Assembly: GCA_014380985.1 (NCBI GenBank)
Contig: JACMIU010000451.1
Coordinates: forward strand, 1-7,734
Length of the DNA: 7,734 bases
Reading direction: 5' to 3'
From: Armatimonadota bacterium
GTDB taxonomy: Bacteria > Armatimonadota > Armatimonadia > Armatimonadales > Armatimonadaceae
Position numbers and translations under genes: made by a program. This document shows, one piece after another, positions 4,609-7,734 of this stretch (its first letter is position 1; each line of letters starts with the position of its first letter). Below the pieces are notes generated by a model. That model was given only the letters and a program-made list of their open reading frames with translations. It ran no database searches and was not told where the DNA came from.

Positions 4609-6382
4609 CCCCGCGTCCCCGTTCGCGCCGTCGCGGGAACAGGTGGCGACCCTTTCCGCCGCCGCGAACTGGTGGCGCGAAGGCGAACGCCGCCTCGATT
4701 ACCTCGCCGAACGCGCTACGCTACAAGGATTTTTGGCGCAAGCGGAAACGGCGCGGAACGGCTTCCGCGCCGCCACCGCTCCCGTCGCGGCGGATGCCGT
4801 GCCGCTTTTGCGCCTTGCCCGCGCCCTCGCGCCGAATGTCGCCCTCAACCGCGACCGCGAAACCGACGATTTCTCCGCGTCGCTCCATGCCCTGCTGTTC
4901 GGAAACGACCCGCTCGCCGACCGGATCGGCGCGTTTCTCGCCAGTGTGCGCGGGGCGGGCGTCGCCACCGCGTCGCACTTGCTGTTCGCCGCGTACCCCG
5001 ACCGCTATCCCTTAGTGACCCGCGACACGGCGGCGTTTGTTCCACCGACACCGGAGCAGAAACGCGCCGCGAAAGCCGAGGCAATAACGCGGTTCGGCGC
5101 GGGCGGCGACGCCCAAGCAGTCGCGCTACTAACGGCGTTCGTGTGGCAGGACGCGCTTCGCGTTGCCGCCGGTTTGCCCGATTTCGCCGACCTATGGCTG
5201 ATTTTGCGCCATGCCGGGGAGATGCCCGCGCCGCCGAAAAAGCGTGGCAAGGCAAACACGGTAAAGGAGGGCGCGGCGGCGCGCTACGCGGCGTCCTCGC
5301 CCGAACCCACCGAAGCCGACGTTTTGCGCTACCTCGAAGCGTTCGCCGCGTCGCAGGGCTTGACGTACCCGCCGCTCGCGCTTCGCAACTACTATCTGTG
5401 CCACAAGACCAAGCCGTTCGTGATTCTCGCCGGGCTATCCGGCACGGGCAAAACGCGCCTGACCGAACTGTTCGCCGACGCCGTATCTGGCGCGGTTCGC
5501 TCGCGCTACCGTCTCCTGCCCGTGCGTCCCGACTGGGCGGATCCATCGCCGCTCCTCGGCTACCACAACGCGCTGACCAGTCAGTACATAGGTACGCCGT
5601 TCTTGGAACTGCTCCGCGACGCCGCCCGCGCCGAAAACCGTGACCGCGCCTACTTCGTTGCCCTCGACGAAATGAATCTCGCCCGCGCCGAGCATTACCT
5701 TGCCGATGTGCTTTCGGCGATGGAAACGCGCACCGGCGAAATAACGCTTTCGGGGACGTTCGACACGGTGCGACTGAGCGATAACGTGTTTCTGTCCGGC
5801 ACGGTCAATATCGAGGAAGGCACGCATCCGTTCGGCGCGAAGGTGTTAGACCGCGCCAATGTGATTGAGTTCGGGGCGGTGCGCTTCGCGCCGGGTTCGG
5901 CGAGCGCGCCGCAAGTGTTGCCGGAAATCGCCCCCGGCGACCGCGAACGGCTGTTTCTCGGCAATCGCCTGACCGGCGTCGCCGATGCCGAAGCAAGGCT
6001 TTCCGCCGCGTCGCCTACGTTTCTCGCCCGGTTCTACGAAACTCTAACCGCGCTGTCCGATCTGCTGGAGCCTCGCGGGTTCGCATTCGGCTACCGGGTG
6101 CGCGATGAGTCGCTTCGCTACGTCGCTCATGCTTTCGCGCCGGACGGTTCGCCGCTTCTCGTGGACGGTGGGATGGGCTTGGAAAACCTGTCCGCCGCGC
6201 TGGATTTGCAACTGGTGCAGAAGGTTTTGCCGCGCCTGTCGGGAACGCAGGAGCGGTTCGGCGGTTTCCTGCAAACACTCGCGGACTGGGCAACAACGCA
6301 GGATTTTAAGCGCACGGCGGATAAACTGCGCCGCATGAACCGCCACGCCGATGACGACGGCATGGTTTCGTTTTGGGAGTAG
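4592..6382 (+). CDS. McrB-like AAA+ ATPase
   Basis: A 596-aa protein. Residues 1 to about 220 form a helical N-terminal domain with a helix-hairpin-helix-like piece (VRGAGVATASHLLFAAYPDRY) and WLILRH near its end; I do not recognise it as a DNA-reading domain of Escherichia coli McrB. A linker rich in Lys/Ala leads to the AAA+ module: Walker A GLSGTGKT (281-288), Walker B YFVALDEMNLARAEHYLADV (Asp359, Glu360), and a sensor segment FLSGTVNIEEGTHPF (400-414) then KVLDRANVIEF. Such modules form hexameric motors in Mcr-type restriction. The McrB guanine-specificity motif NTAD is replaced by NIEE (406-409), so GTP preference cannot be assumed. No McrC endonuclease gene is next to it; a tRNA follows. 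It overlaps the phosphatase gene by 17 nt. The start is uncertain: ATG 4592 lacks a clear ribosome site, and ATG 4577 is possible. Codon use matches host genes. Confidence 0.85.
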   Translation: MTNPRSPASPFAPSREQVATLSAAANWWREGERRLDYLAERATLQGFLAQAETARNGFRAATAPVAADAVPLLRLARALAPNVALNRDRETDDFSASLHALLFGNDPLADRIGAFLASVRGAGVATASHLLFAAYPDRYPLVTRDTAAFVPPTPEQKRAAKAEAITRFGAGGDAQAVALLTAFVWQDALRVAAGLPDFADLWLILRHAGEMPAPPKKRGKANTVKEGAAARYAASSPEPTEADVLRYLEAFAASQGLTYPPLALRNYYLCHKTKPFVILAGLSGTGKTRLTELFADAVSGAVRSRYRLLPVRPDWADPSPLLGYHNALTSQYIGTPFLELLRDAARAENRDRAYFVALDEMNLARAEHYLADVLSAMETRTGEITLSGTFDTVRLSDNVFLSGTVNIEEGTHPFGAKVLDRANVIEFGAVRFAPGSASAPQVLPEIAPGDRERLFLGNRLTGVADAEARLSAASPTFLARFYETLTALSDLLEPRGFAFGYRVRDESLRYVAHAFAPDGSPLLVDGGMGLENLSAALDLQLVQKVLPRLSGTQERFGGFLQTLADWATTQDFKRTADKLRRMNRHADDDGMVSFWE

Positions 6383-6389
6383 GTTCGCC

Positions 6390-6418
6390 TTGACGCCGCC
6401 CGGTTTGCGCCGTATACT
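6390..6418 (+). promoter_or_regulatory. Sigma-70-type promoter for tRNA-Leu
   Basis: A -35 TTGACG (6390-6395) and a -10 TATACT (6413-6418) are separated by exactly 17 bp, each one or two bases from consensus. It is the best promoter in the window. It lies just after the stop of the AAA+ gene and would start RNA near 6425, giving a leader of about 54 nt before the tRNA. Confidence 0.8.
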
Positions 6419-6426
6419 AACGTTCG

Positions 6427-6456
6427 CGCCGGACTTCTGACCGGTTGCATCCGGCG
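6427..6456 (+). promoter_or_regulatory. Hairpin in the tRNA-Leu leader
   Basis: CGCCGGA (6427-6433) pairs perfectly with TCCGGCG (6450-6456) across a 16-nt loop, right after the predicted transcription start. No T-run follows, so it is not a typical intrinsic terminator. It may be a precursor leader structure removed by processing, or chance in GC-rich DNA. Confidence 0.3.
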
Positions 6457-6478
6457 TACCGTCTGCGCCGAACTTCGT

Positions 6479-6559
6479 GCCGAAGTGATGAAACGGTAGA
6501 CATGCGCGCCTCAAAAGCGTGTGGAGCAATCCATGCGGGTTCGATTCCCGCCTTCGGCA
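6479..6559 (+). tRNA. tRNA-Leu (anticodon CAA)
   Basis: An 81-nt class II tRNA: acceptor GCCGAAG (6479-6485) pairs with CTTCGGC (6552-6558), with discriminator A6559. The anticodon stem CGCGC/GCGTG (one G-T pair) encloses CTCAAAA with anticodon CAA at 6512-6514. The long variable arm TGGA-GCAA-TCCA and the T arm GCGGG-TTCGATT-CCCGC are both clear. CCA is not encoded. It decodes UUG. Confidence 0.95.
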
Positions 6560-6582
6560 TTCCTTTCCCCGTCCCTTCGCGG

Positions 6583-6588
6583 TATAAT
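6583..6588 (+). promoter_or_regulatory. -10 box of the thioredoxin gene, suggesting a leaderless mRNA
   Basis: A perfect TATAAT ends 6 bases before the ATG at 6595. The expected transcription start, 6-7 nt downstream, therefore coincides with the start codon. No Shine-Dalgarno lies between. No good -35 is visible; the spacing would place it within the T arm of tRNA-Leu. Read-through from the tRNA-Leu promoter is an alternative source of transcript. Confidence 0.6.
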
Positions 6589-6594
6589 ACCGCC

Positions 6595-7143
6595 ATGAAA
6601 CCGTTACCCGGCTGGCTTTCCGGCTCGCTTATCGTGCTTGTCGCCATCGGCGCGGTGTGGTTCCTCGCCGCTTCTACCACGCCGAGCGAAGAGCGCGGAG
6701 TCGGCAAGCCCGCCCCGCCATTAGCCGGAACCGCCACTACCGGCAAACCGTTCGCGCTTTCCGATTATCGCGGCAAAGTCGTGCTAATCAACTTTTGGGG
6801 CGAGTGGTGTCCGCCGTGCGTACAGGAGATTCCCGATCTCGTTTCACTTCAGAAGAAGTACGAAAGGCGCGGATTTACCATTATCGGACTTGCCGAAAAT
6901 AAAGACCCGAATCTAACCGAAGCACAGTACCGCGCTTTCCTGACCGGTTATCTCGCCAAGAACGGTATGACGTACCCGAACGTGCCGGCTCCCGAAGGCG
7001 CGAAACAAGCCTACGGTTTGGAAGTGTTTCCGACATCATACCTGCTTGACAAGCGGGGCAACATCGTTTACGCTACGGTCGGCGCGATTGACCCGGCGGA
7101 CATCGCCTCGCGCATCGAAAAACAGTTATCAAAAGGCGATTGA
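6595..7143 (+). CDS. Membrane-anchored TlpA/ResA-like thiol-disulfide oxidoreductase
   Basis: A 182-aa protein. Residues about 7-26 (WLSGSLIVLVAIGAVWFLA) form one N-terminal membrane anchor, putting the domain outside the cytoplasm. The rest is a thioredoxin fold of the TlpA/ResA/AhpC-TSA type: GKPAPPL and GKPFALSDYRGKVVLINFWGEW lead to the active-site WCPPC (Cys72, Cys75), and the cis-proline loop is FPTSYLLD (Pro146), followed by GNIVYATVGAI. The family reduces disulfides in exported proteins, often the haem-binding cysteines of apocytochrome c, or defends against oxidants; no cytochrome genes are nearby to decide. The frame extends upstream through tRNA-Leu, but ATG 6595 is the sensible start because the anchor begins there and TATAAT lies just before it. 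The stop is 4 nt from the next ATG, so it probably forms an operon with the galU-like gene. Confidence 0.92.
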   Translation: MKPLPGWLSGSLIVLVAIGAVWFLAASTTPSEERGVGKPAPPLAGTATTGKPFALSDYRGKVVLINFWGEWCPPCVQEIPDLVSLQKKYERRGFTIIGLAENKDPNLTEAQYRAFLTGYLAKNGMTYPNVPAPEGAKQAYGLEVFPTSYLLDKRGNIVYATVGAIDPADIASRIEKQLSKGD

Positions 7144-7147
7144 CCCC

Positions 7148-7734
7148 ATGACCACGCGCAAAGCGGTAATCACGGCGGCGGGGCGCGGAACCCGAATGTT
7201 CCCGGCAACCCGCGCCATTCAAAAAGAGTTGCTTCCCCTTGTGGATCGGGACGGACTGTGCAAGCCGACGATTCAGATTATCGTCGAGGAGTGCCTTCGC
7301 GCCGGAATCGAGGAGGTTTGTATCGTGGTTGAACGGGGGGGTGGGCTTCCCTTCCGTGAGCATTTCCGCGCTTTCACCGACGACGAACGCCGCGTATTTG
7401 CCAAGAAGCCCGACCTGTTGGCGGCGGGCGAACGCCTTGCCGAAATCAGCGAACGCATTTCCTATGTCGAGCAACCGTCGCCCGAAGGCTTCGGTCATGC
7501 CGTCTATCAGGCGAAAGACTGGGTCGGCGGCGAACCGTTCGTTTTGCTTCTCGGCGATCACGTTTACACCACCGAAAACGGTAAACCGTCGCCGGTCGCG
7601 CAGTTAATCGCGGTCGCGGATGCCACCGGGGGCAGTGTGACCGGGGTGCGCCTTGACCCCGAAGCCGATATTAGCGTGACCGGCGTACTGCAGTGCGCGG
7701 CGCAGAACCCCGCATTGGCGGCGGACGCGCCGGG
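7148..7734 (+). CDS. UTP-glucose-1-phosphate uridylyltransferase-like nucleotidyltransferase (3' end outside window)
   Basis: The frame is open for 195 codons to the right edge. The N-terminus has the sugar-nucleotidyltransferase signature: AVITAAGRGTRMFPATRAIQKELLPLVD (residues 6-33), then KPTIQIIVEECLRAGIEEVCIVV. Further on come YVEQPSPEGFGHAVYQA and FVLLLGDHVY (Gly136-Asp137-His138). Order and spacing fit GalU-type enzymes, which join UTP and glucose-1-phosphate to UDP-glucose for cell-envelope and exopolysaccharide synthesis. The metal/nucleotide motif reads GDH rather than the usual GDD, and the stretch after IVV (ERGGGLPFREHF) differs from Escherichia coli GalU, so another nucleotide sugar is possible. 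The ATG lies 4 nt after the stop of the thioredoxin gene, and an AAAAGG upstream may serve as the ribosome site. The metabolic link to the thioredoxin is not evident; shared transcription is inferred from spacing. Confidence 0.85.
   Translation, partial: MTTRKAVITAAGRGTRMFPATRAIQKELLPLVDRDGLCKPTIQIIVEECLRAGIEEVCIVVERGGGLPFREHFRAFTDDERRVFAKKPDLLAAGERLAEISERISYVEQPSPEGFGHAVYQAKDWVGGEPFVLLLGDHVYTTENGKPSPVAQLIAVADATGGSVTGVRLDPEADISVTGVLQCAAQNPALAADAP

Noticed and set aside
4845..5546. 233-codon minus-strand frame opposite the AAA+ gene
   Set aside because: It has an Arg-rich, low-complexity translation with no domain, as is typical of antisense frames in high-GC genes.
4672..5643. 323-codon plus-strand frame inside the AAA+ gene
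   Set aside because: It is an Arg/Ala/Pro-rich shadow of the GC-rich AAA+ gene, which has clear Walker motifs in its own frame.
1..7734. CRISPR array or insertion sequence
   Set aside because: No regularly spaced direct repeats, transposase frame or terminal inverted repeats were seen.

Overview
The window is GC-rich bacterial DNA with dense, short-spaced genes. Its tRNA genes lack an encoded CCA tail, and its promoters have recognisable sigma-70-type -10 boxes. No gene fixes the taxonomy. The mix of a DUF4382-like lipoprotein, a GspE/PilB-like protein and a VapBC module would suit a deep-branching environmental phylum such as Armatimonadota, but this is a guess.

Layout. (1) Positions 1-720, minus strand: the N-terminal 240 codons of a secreted lipoprotein that resembles DUF4382 proteins; it runs off the left edge. 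(2) 844-2661, plus strand, divergent from it: a full-length GspE/PilB-type protein. The fold landmarks and zinc site remain, but the Walker A loop, Asp box, catalytic Walker B glutamate and His box are all lost, so it looks like a pseudo-ATPase. (3) 2674-3645: a visibly less GC-rich toxin-antitoxin patch. It holds an intact RHH antitoxin (vapB-like), a frame-broken PIN toxin (vapC-like), and a second short RHH antitoxin-like gene whose apparent tail lies behind an in-frame TGA. The toxin break coincides with a perfect 23-bp inverted repeat. (4) 3642-3941, minus strand: an unrecognised small protein. (5) 4022-4094 tRNA-Arg(TCT), then at a 31-nt distance a protein-tyrosine-phosphatase-like gene that overlaps a McrB-like AAA+ ATPase gene (4592-6382) with no McrC next to it. 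(6) 6479-6559 tRNA-Leu(CAA) behind a near-consensus promoter, then a TlpA/ResA-type membrane thioredoxin that is probably translated from a leaderless mRNA. A GalU-like sugar nucleotidyltransferase follows 4 nt later and runs off the right edge.

How they fit together. Housekeeping-type genes (tRNAs, tlpA-like, galU-like) surround accessory material: a decaying TA module and a phosphatase/AAA+ pair between two tRNA genes. The most notable items are the GspE-like protein without ATPase motifs, the apparent templated insertion in vapC, and the phosphatase/McrB-like pair. The pair may be an uncharacterised two-gene unit, but nothing in the sequence proves a defence role.
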